A DNA stretch of 64,000 bases from Candidatus Harrysmithiimonas galli (GTDB lineage: Bacteria > Bacillota > Bacilli > CAJFEE01), in the NCBI GenBank assembly GCA_904373265.1, contig CAJFEE010000009.1, positions 33,058 to 97,057 on the forward strand. Direction: 5' to 3'. Shown piece by piece: positions 8,790 to 17,187 of the stretch. The position numbers and the translations under genes are program-made. Positions within the stretch are counted from its first letter, which is position 1, and each line of letters opens with the position of its first letter. Below the pieces are notes generated by a model that did not search any database, had not been told where the DNA came from, and saw nothing but the letters and a program-made list of their open reading frames with translations.

Positions 8790-9500
8790 TTTAACTACCA
8801 TTATAAACAAAAAGAAGGTCGATCTCAAAAAACATATGCCAGTGTGATTTCAATTCTTAGTGCCTGTACCAAATCCGCTTTATGATAATCTTTACAAGCC
8901 ATTCATTTTCATTCCTATAATATTTCCAAATACTGAAACCAACTCATCATAAATATTCTATATCATTTCATATTCATCTGATATAGCATGACTTTCCGTA
9001 AAATGATTTTCCTGCTGATTGTCATGTTTTTTATTTCGATGCCCTACCCATACCATTTGACAAAGAAATAAAATAAAAACAAAAAAACGAGTCCAGTAAT
9101 TGGACTCAAAAGATCTACTTATGACAAAACATAAACACAATGCACCAATCTAGGCTCTCAACCTCTGCAAATGTGATGGTTTTAAAATCAAAGTAAGGAC
9201 TACCTTTTCTTCATAAAGATACACCAACATTTACAGAACCTGTCAATCAAGCTTTGCTGACTTCACTTCTTCACCTCAAACTTACAGAAGCAATATAATG
9301 AAGAAAGCCATCTGCTCCCTCGTCAACATGGACTTGTGCATTTCTTCCTAAAAAATGCTGACTTCAAGCTGGCTTTTGATTTTCTCCAATTCGTCCAACC
9401 ACTGTTTAATGGACAGTGGGAGAATTCCAGCTTGGATCGTATTTACTATATTGTTGACTCACTCAGCTTGCTTTGTTCTCTCCTCAAGTAAGCAATAATT
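8790..9500. other. Gene-poor stretch with a possible 3' gene relic
   Basis: No intact gene. On the plus strand 9262-9474 reads without stop and gives a protein-like tail (FLKNADFKLAFDFLQFVQP) ending in TAA, but there is no start codon with a ribosome site and stops crowd the upstream part. It may be the end of a decayed gene; I do not recognise it. Confidence 0.3.
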
Positions 9501-9502
9501 TG

Positions 9503-10023
9503 TCATTCCAGTTTCAAATTTCCTAATACATGAACAAAATGTACAATCAAAAAGATGCATCCCGTAATTGTAAGTATGATATTATTACGCCATAATCCGA
9601 TAAAAATGTAATATAAGGGTGGGAGAATAACAATATAAAACAGTATTACTATAATACTTTGATGACCTGTAAAATAGTAAAACCATCCAAAGAAATTCAA
9701 TAACAAAACTCCGATTGCTATGCAGAAAAAAATAATTCTTTACCTGATTTTACTGAAAAAAGTTTCGCCTCACTATGTACAATAAATGGCATGAATGCAA
9801 CACATAATGAACCAAGTATTTTCTCGCATACATTTAATATAACAGATGATTCGTATATATTTATTATTGGATTCGTTTCAAGTTTAAATAATGGCATTAC
9901 CATATATGGAATTTCTTGAATTAAAAATAAAACCAATCCTAATATCCAAAATCCCAAATATTGATTTCCTAAAAGTTTAATCCATCCCACTATAATTTTT
10001 CTTCCAAATTCAATGTTTATCAT
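9503..10023 (-). pseudogene. Frameshifted gene for a small multi-pass membrane protein
   Basis: Two adjacent minus-strand frames make one protein of about 173 residues if one T is removed from a run of seven at about 9726-9732. The 5' part starts MINIEFGRKIIVGWIKLLG and has helices around FWILGLVLFLIQEIPYMVM and the SVILNVCEKILGS region; after the shift it continues LLLNFFGWFYYFTG and IILTITGCIFLIVHFVHVLG. Five or so membrane helices result. The family is an unnamed Firmicutes membrane protein; no function can be given. The shift is in a homopolymer, so it could be a true mutation, slippage or a sequencing error. A terminator separates it from the tRNA operon. Confidence 0.6.
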
Positions 10024-10079
10024 CTCAAATATCGGAAAGACAAATTCAAAATAGAGAACAATTCCTATATCAATTTTCT

Positions 10080-10127
10080 AAAACAAAAATGGTGATACCT
10101 TTATGATACCACCATTTTTGTTTTAGC
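10080..10127. terminator. Bidirectional terminator after the tRNA operon
   Basis: AAAACAAAAATGGTG pairs with CACCATTTTTGTTTT around a short loop, with A and T runs on both sides. It lies about 65 bases beyond the last tRNA of the minus-strand cluster. Confidence 0.8.
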
Positions 10128-10194
10128 ATGAAAGATATACTAAAAATCTGAAGCCATCCCCGCTTGGAGGCAGGTTCGGATTATCATGATCTGA

Positions 10195-10277
<83 letters not shown>

Positions 10278-10282
10278 AAAAT

Positions 10283-10357
10283 TGGCTGGGCTAGCTGGAT
10301 TCGAACCAGCGCATGACGGAGTCAAAGTCCGTTGCCTTACCGCTTGGCTATAGCCCA
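10283..10357 (-). tRNA. tRNA-Gln (anticodon TTG)
   Basis: Acceptor TGGGCTA/TAGCCCA, anticodon stem ACGGA/TCCGT around CTTTGAC (anticodon TTG), T arm GGTTCGAAT, CCA encoded. Confidence 0.95.
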
Positions 10358-10409
10358 ATAAATAATCGGTCAAGGTGTTTGTACCTACATTTTTATGTGC
10401 ACAAAAAAA

Positions 10410-10485
10410 TGGCGGTCCCGACCGGGATCGAACCGGCGATCTCCTGCGTGACAGGCAGGCATGTTAACCGCTACACCACGGGACC
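10410..10485 (-). tRNA. tRNA-Asp (anticodon GTC)
   Basis: Acceptor GGTCCCG/CGGGACC, anticodon stem CCTGC/GCAGG around CTGTCAC (anticodon GTC), T arm GGTTCGATC, CCA encoded. Confidence 0.95.
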
Positions 10486-10515
10486 TTTTTAACTAAATAG
10501 AATACGACCTTAATA

Positions 10516-10590
10516 TGGTGACCCGTACGGGATTCGAACCCGTGTTACCGCCGTGAAAGGGCGGTGTCTTAACCACTTGACCAACGGGCC
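10516..10590 (-). tRNA. tRNA-Glu (anticodon TTC)
   Basis: Acceptor GGCCCGT/ACGGGTC, anticodon stem CCGCC/GGCGG around CTTTCAC (anticodon TTC), T arm GGTTCGAAT, CCA encoded. Confidence 0.95.
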
Positions 10591-10596
10591 ATAAAC

Positions 10597-10689
10597 TGGC
10601 GGAGAATGAGGGATTCGAACCCTCGCGGCGCATATTTACACCCTAACGGTTTAGCAAACCGTCCCCTTCAGCCTCTTGGGTAATTCTCC
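10597..10689 (-). tRNA. tRNA-Ser (anticodon GCT)
   Basis: Acceptor GGAGAAT/ATTCTCC, anticodon stem ACGGT/ACCGT around TTGCTAA (anticodon GCT), long class II variable arm, T arm GGTTCGAAT, CCA encoded. Confidence 0.95.
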
Positions 10690-10690
10690 T

Positions 10691-10765
10691 TGGCTCCACA
10701 GGTAGGGATCGAACCTACGACCGATCGGTTAACAGCCGATTGCTCTACCGCTGAGCTACTGTGGA
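10691..10765 (-). tRNA. tRNA-Asn (anticodon GTT)
   Basis: Acceptor TCCACAG/CTGTGGA, anticodon stem ATCGG/CCGAT around CTGTTAA (anticodon GTT), T arm GGTTCGATC, CCA encoded. First tRNA of the operon; order Asn-Ser-Glu resembles the start of the B. subtilis cluster downstream of ydcK. Confidence 0.95.
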
Positions 10766-10793
10766 ATGTATCTCTTTATTGCGAACAAATAAT

Positions 10794-10822
10794 ATGTTAC
10801 ATGAAGTTAAAAAGAATGTCAA
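10794..10822 (-). promoter_or_regulatory. Promoter of the tRNA operon
   Basis: Consensus TTGACA (10817-10822 on the minus strand) and TAACAT (10794-10799) with a 17-base spacer, about 29 bases before the first tRNA. Confidence 0.75.
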
Positions 10823-10993
10823 TCATTTTCATAAAAAAATTTTGATCCCTAAACTTTATGATGAAACTCAAAAGATACAGCACACCATTTTCTAAACAAA
10901 ATGTATCCACCTACATGACTGCACCTTATTGCTACAATCAAAAAAGTAGAACAGACAAACCAATAGCCATTGATATAAAGATTTAAACGAAGA

Positions 10994-11033
10994 AGGTGTG
11001 GAAATCATCTTTTAGACATGCTTTCCCACACTG
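10994..11033 (-). terminator. Possible terminator after the SprT-like gene
   Basis: GTGTGGGAAA and TTTCCACAC form a hairpin on the minus strand with a 17-base loop, followed by a T/C-rich tail. It lies about 80 bases past the SprT-like stop, so the link is tentative. Confidence 0.4.
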
Positions 11034-11109
11034 TAAAAACAAATCTTAAATACTCATATTTTTTCTTACTTACCTTACTATTTGCGAAGAACTTGAGTAC
11101 ATCCTGCTC

Positions 11110-11571
11110 TTATTTCCACTCTTTTTTACATATTAAAATTCCTCGACAACGACCACAACAATATTTTGAAAGATCGACTTTTCTTTTGCGAAAAAATTTT
11201 TGTCCACAATCTCTACATTGATACAAATAGCGAAAAGCATTTTCCTTCTTTTGGCTTGGAAGCGGCGGGCAGTGCATTTTCGCTCCAACCTTTTTCAAAA
11301 GACTTTGAAAAACTCGATCTTTATGTTTATACGGCAATTGGTGCAAGTGCAAATGATAATGACAGAGTTCATGCTTAATAATTTGCTCCAATTCTTCCAT
11401 TCCATATACATCGTAGTATTTTTTGTTGATTTCAATATTATGACTTTTAAGTAAATAACGTCCACCTGTTGTTCGCAAACGTGGATTAAAACGGGCACGA
11501 TGTAAAAATGGCAGTTGAAAATAAATTTGTGACAAAGATTCTGTTAACATCTGCAATTTTTCTTCATCCAT
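11110..11571 (-). CDS. SprT-like zinc metalloprotein (YdcK family)
   Basis: A 153-residue SprT-family protein, matching the size of B. subtilis YdcK. HELCHYHLH gives the metal-binding HExxH motif at residues 67-71, and the C-terminus carries a zinc ribbon (YQCRDCG ... KYCCGRCRG). The family is a predicted metalloprotease fold; no substrate is established for YdcK. The start at 11571 lies 8 bases after AAAGGGGG, preferred to an upstream in-frame codon that precedes the ribosome site. It lies between tex and the tRNA operon, as in B. subtilis. Confidence 0.9.
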   Translation of the reverse strand: MDEEKLQMLTESLSQIYFQLPFLHRARFNPRLRTTGGRYLLKSHNIEINKKYYDVYGMEELEQIIKHELCHYHLHLHQLPYKHKDRVFQSLLKKVGAKMHCPPLPSQKKENAFRYLYQCRDCGQKFFRKRKVDLSKYCCGRCRGILICKKEWK

Positions 11572-11768
11572 CTGTCCTGCCCCCTTTGCGCCCAAGCACT
11601 TGATTACATAAAAAATGACAGCACCTCAAAGCATACATCACTTATTTTAAAATAAAATTTAGCAAATATAAATATTTTAAGATGTTACTTCCAATAAATC
11701 TTTATACAAAACCGAAAGTCTAAACTATGCCATTCTTTAAAAACAAATAGATTATTTGATTTTTCTTT

Positions 11769-13970
11769 TTAACTCTCTTCGCTTTCAGTCTGATTCTGTG
11801 GTGATATCATTGTCAAAGAAATACGTCCACGACTTAAATCTATTTCATCCACCCATACCGTTACAATTTGTCCAACTTCAACAATATCCAGCGGATGTTT
11901 TACAAATTTCTTTGCCATTTTAGATTTGTGAACCAGACCATCTTGTTTTACACCGATATCAATAAACGCACCAAAGTCAGTAATATTGCGAACCGTTCCT
12001 TCAAATTCCATTCCGACTTGAATTTCCTCCATTTGCAGCACATCCTTACGAAGCAAAGGAGCCTGAAGAGCTTCACGCGGATCACGCAATGGCTTCATCA
12101 ATGCATCAACAATATCCTGCAAAGTAAACAAACCCATGTCTAAATCCGAGGCGGTTATTTCTAAATCCAATGTTTTTAAAGCAGCCATTAATTCCTCTTT
12201 TCCAATATCTACAGTCGAAAAACCAAGTTGACTAAGCAACCGTTCCGTTTGCGCATAATTTTCCGGATGAATGGCTGTTTTATCCAATGGATTTTCTCCG
12301 TCAATGACCCGCAAAAATCCGATTGCCTGCTCATACGTTTTAACTCCAAGACGAGGAACTTTTTTTAATTGTTTACGATCTGTAAATTTCCCAATTTCTT
12401 CTCGCATATGAACAATATTTTTGGCAACGGATTTTGACAATCCTGACACATATTGCAAAAGAGCAACAGACGCTGTATTCACATTTACCCCAACTTTGTT
12501 CACGGCCGTTTCAACAACAAATTCCAATGATTGACTCAAAGCACTTTGATTTAAATCATGCTGATATTGTCCGACCCCGACAGACTTCGGATCAATTTTT
12601 ACCAACTCAGATAGCGGATCCTGAATCCGTCGTCCAATGGATACGGCGCTGCGTTCCTCTACCTGTAAATCTGGAAATTCTTCACGTGCCAATTCAGAAG
12701 CAGAGTAAACGCTAGCACCCGCCTCATTCACAATTAGATATGCTACTGGGCGTTTGCTTTCTTTTACAACCTCTGCAACCAGCTGCTCAGTTTCTCTTGA
12801 AGCTGTTCCATTCCCGACCGCAATAATATCAATAGCAAAACGTTCCACCCATTCCACAAGCATTTGTTTTGATTTCTCCCACTGCTTTTTGGGCACATGT
12901 GGATAAACGACACCAATATGCTCCACCTTTCCGGTTTCATCTAAAGCAGCAATTTTACAACCTGTTCGGTATGCCGGATCGACAGCAAGCACTTTTTTAT
13001 TTTTCAACGGAGGCTGCATAAACAATTGCCCAATATTTTTGGAGAAAATTTCAATAGCCGTTTTTTCAGCTTTCTCAGTTAAATCTTTACGAAGCTCTCT
13101 TTCCATCGATGGAAAAATATATTTTTTATAAGCATCCTCAACAGCAGATTTTACAAATACATTGATCTCTAATGGACGATCACCTTGAATATACTTCCTT
13201 TCAATCCACTGAAGCAACTCAGCATCCGGTGCAAAAACCGATACTTTTAAAATTCCTTCCTTTTCACCACGATTCATTGCCAGAATTCGATATCCTTGGG
13301 CATGTGATATATTTTCATCATATTCATAATACATTTTATAAACGCCCTTCTCGTCCTTTTCGGCATCTTTTAATATTGAACGCAGAAGTGCTTTTTGTCG
13401 CAACTGATTTCGTAGATAATCTCGAACCGAAGCATCCTCAGAGAACTTTTCCATCATAATGTCTTTGGCACCCTCAAGCACTTGCTCAATTGTTATTAGT
13501 TCATATTTCGCATTCAAATACTTGCTCGCTTCTTCTGCCAATGTCGGTGCCTTCTCAAAGCGTAAAATCCAGTCCGCCAGTGGCTCTAGTCCTCGTTCTT
13601 TGGCAATGGTTGCACGTGTTCTACGCTTTTCTTTATAAGGCAGATATAGATCCTCAACCGTTTGTAACTTCGTTGCCTTCTTTATTTTTTCACTTAATTC
13701 CTTGGTTAACTTTCCTCTTTCCTCAATTAAACGCAGAACTTCCTCTTTGCGATTTTCCAACGAAATCATATAAGTATAACCATCTAAAATACGTTTAATC
13801 TCCACTTCATCCAATTGACCCGTCTGTTCCTTACGATATCGCGCCATAAATGGAATCGTACATCCCTCCTTATGCATACTTAAAACTGCTGCAATTTGCT
13901 CCTTTTTAAATGGCAACTTCTGCACAAGGATTTGACATGCAATTTCATGTATTTGCTGATTCTTTGACAT
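11769..13970 (-). CDS. tex: Tex-family RNA-binding transcription accessory protein
   Basis: A 733-residue Tex protein (YdcI in B. subtilis). Order: N-terminal helical Tex domain, YqgF-like RNase H fold (KVLAVDPAYRTGCKIAALD, about residue 327), tandem helix-hairpin-helix (VNTASVALLQYVSGLSKSVA and EIGKFTDRKQLKKVPRLG), and a C-terminal S1 domain (GMEFEGTVRNITDFGAFIDI, about residue 650). Tex proteins bind RNA and contact transcription and the ribosome; the exact role varies. The ATG at 13970 follows AAAAGG by 11 bases; a GTG two codons upstream is possible. In B. subtilis the rsb-sigB genes lie between this gene and the toxin; here nothing does. Confidence 0.95.
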   Translation of the reverse strand: MSKNQQIHEIACQILVQKLPFKKEQIAAVLSMHKEGCTIPFMARYRKEQTGQLDEVEIKRILDGYTYMISLENRKEEVLRLIEERGKLTKELSEKIKKATKLQTVEDLYLPYKEKRRTRATIAKERGLEPLADWILRFEKAPTLAEEASKYLNAKYELITIEQVLEGAKDIMMEKFSEDASVRDYLRNQLRQKALLRSILKDAEKDEKGVYKMYYEYDENISHAQGYRILAMNRGEKEGILKVSVFAPDAELLQWIERKYIQGDRPLEINVFVKSAVEDAYKKYIFPSMERELRKDLTEKAEKTAIEIFSKNIGQLFMQPPLKNKKVLAVDPAYRTGCKIAALDETGKVEHIGVVYPHVPKKQWEKSKQMLVEWVERFAIDIIAVGNGTASRETEQLVAEVVKESKRPVAYLIVNEAGASVYSASELAREEFPDLQVEERSAVSIGRRIQDPLSELVKIDPKSVGVGQYQHDLNQSALSQSLEFVVETAVNKVGVNVNTASVALLQYVSGLSKSVAKNIVHMREEIGKFTDRKQLKKVPRLGVKTYEQAIGFLRVIDGENPLDKTAIHPENYAQTERLLSQLGFSTVDIGKEELMAALKTLDLEITASDLDMGLFTLQDIVDALMKPLRDPREALQAPLLRKDVLQMEEIQVGMEFEGTVRNITDFGAFIDIGVKQDGLVHKSKMAKKFVKHPLDIVEVGQIVTVWVDEIDLSRGRISLTMISPQNQTESEES

Positions 13971-14029
13971 ATTCACCTACACCTTTTCTCAAAATATACT
14001 TCTTCATATTATAGCGTATTTCGCACAAA

Positions 14030-14112
14030 AGAAAAAAGCCGCATCCTCTTTAAAAGGCATTCGACTGAAACGACTTTGGTCAAAAAATTGCCTCGAAAAG
14101 ATTTGCGGTTTT
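14030..14112 (-). terminator. Terminator between the toxin gene and tex
   Basis: A long imperfect hairpin on the minus strand (CCGCA...TGCGG with inner AGGCA/TGCCT) ends in CTTTTTT. It closes the alr-antitoxin-toxin transcription unit. Confidence 0.6.
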
Positions 14113-14139
14113 TTCATTTTATGAATTCTTATCAACAGC

Positions 14140-14490
14140 TTAAAACGCAATCAGACCAAGACTGATTTGCAGTGCTTCATCTACTTTGCGCATCATCGGA
14201 CGATCCAAATGGGTAATTTTATCCGTTAGCCGTTGCTTATCAATAGTGCGCAATTGCTCCAAAAGAATAACGGAATCTCGATCAAATCCGTATTTTTTTG
14301 CATCGATTTCAATGTGGGTCGGAAGTTTTGCCTTTTCAATCTGGGCAGTGATGGCTGCAACGATTACTGTAGGACTAAAACGATTGCCGATGTCATTTTG
14401 GATGATCAAAACCGGGCGTACGCCCCCCTGTTCAGAACCGACCACAGGAGATAAGTCTGCAAAAAACACATCACCACGCTTAATTGCCAA
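14140..14490 (-). CDS. ndoA: MazF/NdoA-type endoribonuclease toxin
   Basis: A 116-residue MazF-family toxin that should cleave mRNA at short sequence motifs. [32 protein letters not shown] and TVIVAAIT are the hallmark strands and match the EndoA (NdoA) branch of Bacilli, including the S/T-rich PTVIVAAIT strand. The start is a TTG at 14490, placed after GGGGGGTAGGA. Only 6 bases separate it from the antitoxin stop, so the two are translationally linked. Its activity is held in check by the upstream gene product. Length equals the B. subtilis protein. Confidence 0.95.
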   Translation of the reverse strand: MAIKRGDVFFADLSPVVGSEQGGVRPVLIIQNDIGNRFSPTVIVAAITAQIEKAKLPTHIEIDAKKYGFDRDSVILLEQLRTIDKQRLTDKITHLDRPMMRKVDEALQISLGLIAF

Positions 14491-14496
14491 AATATC

Positions 14497-14781
14497 CTAC
14501 CCCCCGCTCACCATTCTTTCTAACATTCGCGTAACTTCGGATTCTGCATAAAAAGCTTCGGCTGCAATGCTCAAATTAATGGTTGCCATATCCTCATAAC
14601 CTTTTTGCAGCGACATACGAATATCCAACATTTTCTCTTCTCTTACAAAATCTCTTACTACAGAATCAAAGAAATCATTTGGATGAATATTCTTTTTCTC
14701 TAACAATCGAAAAAACTCTTCTGCTAATTCCGAATCAAATTCAATCAAAAAATTCGGGGCCGCATTTCTTATCTTTGCCAA
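14497..14781 (-). CDS. ndoAI: NdoAI/MazE-like antitoxin
   Basis: A 94-residue antitoxin. The C-terminal third, LQKGYEDMATINLSIAAEA ... ERMVSGG, is the conserved EndoAI tail that inserts into the toxin; the N-terminal half should be the ribbon-helix-helix DNA-binding part, though its sequence (NFLIEFDSELAEEFFRLLEK) is diverged from Bacillus. The start is a TTG at 14781, 7 bases after GGAGG; a GTG three codons earlier overlaps the ribosome site. Both toxin and antitoxin thus use TTG. In this family antitoxins bind the toxin and may autoregulate. Confidence 0.88.
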   Translation of the reverse strand: MAKIRNAAPNFLIEFDSELAEEFFRLLEKKNIHPNDFFDSVVRDFVREEKMLDIRMSLQKGYEDMATINLSIAAEAFYAESEVTRMLERMVSGG

Positions 14782-14974
14782 AATATACACCTCCGAAAAA
14801 CCGTGCGGATCTTCTCACGCAAAACCATCAGCATTTGAAAAATACTTTCGCAACAGTAAAAAATTTTTCATCTCTGTTGAGCCTATTTTATCATGTAAAA
14901 GTCTAACGTGTAAAGATACTCTATATTTGTATATTATTAGGTAAGCAGCAAAAATATACAAACATCTTTTATTC

Positions 14975-16096
14975 TTACAATGTATATACCCGAGGAATAC
15001 GTGCAGACAGCAAACAAAGCAGCTCATAATGAATGCTATCCATATGATGTGCAAGCGTTCTGGCACCAATCCATTTGTCTTTGTTTGTTCCAATTAAAGT
15101 AACCAGAGTATAAAGAGGTACCTCAAAGGGCAGACGAATCATCATCTGATCCATACAAATGCGGCCAACAATTTCACAATAATGACCTTCTACAAGAACT
15201 GATGCGCCCTGCAATGCACGACACCATCCGTCTGCATAGCCAATCGGAACGGTTCCAATCCATTCATCCTCTTGTGCCTCATATGTATAACCATAGCTAA
15301 TATGCTCGCCCTTTTTCACCTTTTTTACTTGTGTTAAACGGCTATAAAGCGAAAGTGCCGGCTGAATCTGTGGAGACATTAATGAAACCATTTCATCAGA
15401 AGGTTCAAGACCATACATTAAAATACCAATACGCACAAGATTAAAAGGCATTTCTTTGGTAAAACGCAACGTGCCACCACTATTTGAACAGTGTACAAAC
15501 GGAGGCAAGCGTTTCTGATCTTCTAACTGCCTAACATAGGTCAGAAATTGATTCAACTGATTTGAATAATGAGATGTAGATAACTCGTCTGAAGTAGCAA
15601 AATGCGTGAAAATACCAGTAAAACAAAAATGATCGGTTTTCTGAATAAGATAAAGAGCTGCAAAAAGTTCATCTAAGCTCTGCAATCCGATTCGGTGCAT
15701 GCCTGTATCCATTTTTACATGTAAATGAAGCGTTGAAGTCAGTTTTTGCTTCACCGCTTCCTGTAACCAAGCTAGACTTGGAACTGTTATATGTATGTCA
15801 GACTCGGCTGCAATGGCAATCTGCTCTGGATGAATGGGACCTAAAATTAAAATAGGCGCATAAATACCCTGTTTTCGTAAAGCGACTGCCTCATCCAACA
15901 AAGCTACGGATAAAAAATCCGCTCCAGCCTTTAAAGCTGTTTGAGCAACAGGATACGCCCCATGACCATAAGCATTCGCTTTTACCGTTGCCATCATTTT
16001 CACATGTGCAGGCAATCCGGCTAAAATGGTTTGGATATTTTTTTCAATCGTTCTTAGCGAAATTTCTGCATAGGTATCCCGATAAAATTGTGTCAT
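14975..16096 (-). CDS. alr: Alanine racemase
   Basis: A 373-residue PLP enzyme that interconverts L- and D-alanine for peptidoglycan. Lys39 in TVKANAYGHG is the PLP-binding lysine; HVKMDTGMHRIG, HCSNSGGTLR and SYGYTYEAQE (with the second catalytic tyrosine region) occur in the expected order, and DQMMIRLP lies near the C-terminus. Full length. It heads the alr-antitoxin-toxin unit, as in B. subtilis, though about 190 bases separate it from the antitoxin. On the other side the ydcC-like and acpS genes expected in Bacillus are displaced by about 35 kb. Confidence 0.97.
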   Translation of the reverse strand: MTQFYRDTYAEISLRTIEKNIQTILAGLPAHVKMMATVKANAYGHGAYPVAQTALKAGADFLSVALLDEAVALRKQGIYAPILILGPIHPEQIAIAAESDIHITVPSLAWLQEAVKQKLTSTLHLHVKMDTGMHRIGLQSLDELFAALYLIQKTDHFCFTGIFTHFATSDELSTSHYSNQLNQFLTYVRQLEDQKRLPPFVHCSNSGGTLRFTKEMPFNLVRIGILMYGLEPSDEMVSLMSPQIQPALSLYSRLTQVKKVKKGEHISYGYTYEAQEDEWIGTVPIGYADGWCRALQGASVLVEGHYCEIVGRICMDQMMIRLPFEVPLYTLVTLIGTNKDKWIGARTLAHHMDSIHYELLCLLSARIPRVYTL

Positions 16097-16231
16097 TTCA
16101 TTTCTTGCCTTTCAATTTCTTTATTCTTTCTTTATTCTAAACCTTTTCTTGTTGAAATGAAAAGCCATTCCCAATTTTTCTTTTTCAAAAACATTTATTA
16201 TAAAATATAGCAAAAAATCACGATTTATTCA

Positions 16232-16261
16232 TAGACTTTTTTGTACTTTATATTGTATAAA
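16232..16261 (+). promoter_or_regulatory. Possible promoter of the YbjQ-like gene
   Basis: TAGACT (16232-16237) and TATAAA (16256-16261) are 18 bases apart, 34 bases before the start codon. The match to sigma-A boxes is moderate. Confidence 0.4.
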
Positions 16262-16294
16262 GAGAGTAAAGATATTCAGAAAGGATGAAAAAAC

Positions 16295-16606
16295 ATGCTC
16301 GTTTTAACAACTGACTATGTACCCAATCATGAAATTAAAGAAATCAAAGGTCTTGCTAAAGGAAGTACAGTGCGATCTATACATGTCGGAAAAGATATCA
16401 CAGCCGGTTTGAAATCCATTGTTGGTGGCGAATTAACCGGGTATAATGAAATGCTTATTGAAGCCAGACAGCTTGCTATTGGAAGAATGGTCGAAGACGC
16501 TGAAAAAATGGGCGCCAACGCCATTATCGGCATGCGACTACAGTCCACAGCAATTACACAAGGTGCAGCCGAAGTATTTGCATACGGAACAGCCGTAGTG
16601 ATTTAA
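16295..16606 (+). CDS. YbjQ/UPF0145 family putative heavy-metal-binding protein
   Basis: A 103-residue protein of the YbjQ (DUF74) family. VLTTDYVPNHEIKEIKGL at the start and NAIIGMRLQSTAITQGAAEV near the end are the family signatures; the fold is a small pentameric alpha/beta protein whose function is not known, although it is often called a heavy-metal-binding domain. AGAAAGGATG precedes the start. It is followed after 6 bases by a tiny membrane-protein gene, so the pair is probably translated together. Confidence 0.92.
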   Translation: MLVLTTDYVPNHEIKEIKGLAKGSTVRSIHVGKDITAGLKSIVGGELTGYNEMLIEARQLAIGRMVEDAEKMGANAIIGMRLQSTAITQGAAEVFAYGTAVVI

Positions 16607-16612
16607 ACAAAA

Positions 16613-16753
16613 ATGTTGACCATACTCATTTGGACTCTTTTTCAAGGAGTTTGTGCACTTGGTCTGCTCGGTTTACTCATTTATTTTATTTTCGTTCGCA
16701 TGAAAGAAAAGAAAGAAGAAAAAGAGCAATTCGATAAATTTAAAAAGTATTAG
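16613..16753 (+). CDS. Tiny single-span membrane protein (46 aa)
   Basis: A 46-residue protein: one hydrophobic helix (about residues 3-28, with GVCALGLLGLLIYFIFV) followed by a charged tail KEKKEEKEQFDKFKKY. It starts 6 bases after the YbjQ-like stop, with AAACAAAA and no strong ribosome site of its own, which suggests coupling. The tail after the helix is lysine/glutamate-rich and would face the cytosol. I do not recognise a family; a membrane anchor or partner for the YbjQ-like protein is a guess. Confidence 0.6.
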   Translation: MLTILIWTLFQGVCALGLLGLLIYFIFVRMKEKKEEKEQFDKFKKY

Positions 16754-16789
16754 TTATATCAAATATCATTTGAATCTTTTCCAAAAGTT

Positions 16790-16985
16790 TGGGACAAAAA
16801 TAACCCAAAGGAAAAATCGCGCATAAAGATGAATCTTCTTTATAGAGAACATCATGTAAAATCTCGTCATCTCACCTTTTTCATACAGTTTCTTTAAAAA
16901 GAGTCAATGTTTTATGCGCTGATTTTGTACGATCTAATATTTTTTCACAATGATGTAGAGAAATTTTTTATTGTTTGATTCTTTC
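16790..16985. repeat. Dispersed repeat copy A (about 190 bp)
   Basis: Non-coding segment sharing blocks CCAAAGGAAAAAT..GCATAAA and TTTTATG..CT.ATTTTGTA with copy B near 54.3 kb, in the same order and at similar spacing. The GCATAAA and TTTATGC blocks are inverted to each other, so RNA from it could fold into a long stem. Confidence 0.45.
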
Positions 16986-17187
16986 ATTCGAATCCCATTC
17001 TTTTATTTTTTTATGATTCGTTTTTTCTACAACCTTCCTTTCATTGCTAGAAATCTAAGAAAAAAGACACTGCTAGCCTACCCATTCAAATCATGTTTTT
17101 TGCTTACAGCATCTTTTTCGTAATTATATTTGATCTATTCAAACTTGAAATGATCTTCTTTGATCGAAATGAATTTTTTTAGAAAGC

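Noticed and set aside
9503..10023. Two separate small membrane-protein genes
   Set aside because: The stop of the first and the start of the second lie in a T7 run and a one-base change joins them into one protein-like frame, so I treat them as one broken gene.
11868..13798. Several plus-strand frames opposite tex
   Set aside because: Antisense to a full-length conserved gene; no start sites or recognisable families.
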